This document shows, piece by piece, positions 63,501-64,000 of a stretch of 64,000 nucleotides of DNA; positions within the stretch are counted from its first letter, which is position 1; each line of letters begins with the position of its first letter. The notes under the pieces were generated by a model. The model was not told the origin of the DNA. It was given only the letters and a program-made list of their open reading frames with translations, and searched no databases. The position numbers were made by a program, and so were the translations under genes. The DNA is from Chrysomallon squamiferum (Eukaryota > Mollusca > Gastropoda > Neomphalida > Peltospiridae): positions 32,387,938-32,451,937 of the forward strand of contig CM022670.1 in NCBI GenBank assembly GCA_012295275.1, in the 5' to 3' direction.

Positions 63501-64000
63501 TAACAGTTAATGTACATAAAACAAACTTATTTGAAATTTGGATGTTGAAAGAAGTGAAGGCTGTGCATGTGTGGATTGATGATATCTTGGTATTTAACAA
63601 ACTTGCGAATTTTTGTAAACAACGAAGAATCCACTGACAACTGCTTTCACACTTAAGTAAAAGAACATTGATAGAACTGCATCACAGACTTCAATAAATC
63701 TAAATACCACCCAGCTTTAGCCATGCATTCAAGCAAACTGTTGTTTATGAAGAAAAACGTTTATTTCCTTGTTGTTGCTGTTATTATCATTTTTTCTTTT
63801 TTTTTAATATCAATATCTCTGGCATAATTTAGAAAATGTTATCATCTGTCATATTGATTTAAAAAAAAAAATTTAGTTTGATCCTGATATGAAACTTTTC
63901 AAGTACAGATTGATACACGAGTAACTCATATTCTGCAAGAACTGTGAAATACATCAAAATGAATTTCTTTAAAAGTCATATTTGTTTGCTTCTCTGGGTA
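63501..64000. other. non-coding DNA at the right end
   Basis: I see no gene, transposon end or ordered repeat in the last 500 bases. Confidence 0.5.

Overview
The window looks like intronic and intergenic DNA from a large, AT-rich animal genome. The evidence is one convincing coding exon with a eukaryotic splice donor, almost no other coding signal in 64 kb, very dense (CA)n, (TA)n, (AAT)n and (GA)n microsatellites, many degenerate minisatellites, tRNA-derived SINE-like pieces and decayed DNA transposons (Tc1 and hAT types). There is no bacterial gene organisation. A cephalopod or other mollusc fits this style of genome, but that is inference and no gene here fixes the species.

Layout. 1-2.5 kb: AT-rich non-coding DNA. 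2.5-3.07 kb: a more complex stretch, the likely promoter and 5' leader. 3072-3250: a first coding exon on the + strand (59 full codons plus two bases) ending at a consensus GTAAGT donor. From 3.25 kb on, the sequence is best read as a long first intron, or intron plus intergenic DNA, made mostly of simple repeats and local tandem duplications (3.3-3.9, 6.1-6.5, 6.7-6.8, 9.1-9.45, 12.3-12.5, 13.65-13.9 and 16.5-16.7 kb).

26.96-42.76 kb: the outstanding feature, a roughly 15.8-kb hierarchical satellite array. Its 42-bp cores alternate in two types (an 84-bp dimer). Five cores plus an AT-rich spacer make a long unit of about 380 bp, and two cores plus a related spacer make a short unit of about 250 bp. 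These combine into 630-bp dimers and then into recurring 1.03, 1.27 and 1.65-kb modules. I count about 26 long and 17 short units between 28197 and 42360, nearly identical inside and diverged at both edges. Unusual boundary units recur at both ends. Each long unit has an open frame of about 100 codons, and most also have an antisense frame of 83-95 codons. I regard these as by-products of the 42-bp period rather than proven genes.

42.79-43.0 kb: a short coding-like remnant followed by a sequence resembling a hAT terminal inverted repeat, just outside the array. 45.44-46.4 kb: a decayed Tc1-type transposase on the - strand, recognisable by several family motifs, with stops, frameshifts, a mutated first catalytic aspartate and a deleted third catalytic region. 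47-64 kb: more microsatellites, a tRNA-derived SINE at 53.35-53.52 kb, tandem duplications at 49.1, 50.6, 52.5, 57.5 and 61.5 kb, a 200-bp purine tract at 60.4 kb, a weak exon candidate at 60.79 kb, and two repeat-poor islands (50.86 and 54.5 kb) that could be regulatory.

Most open frames in the window are microsatellite translations or chance and are left out. All positions and unit boundaries were read by eye and may be off by a few bases.
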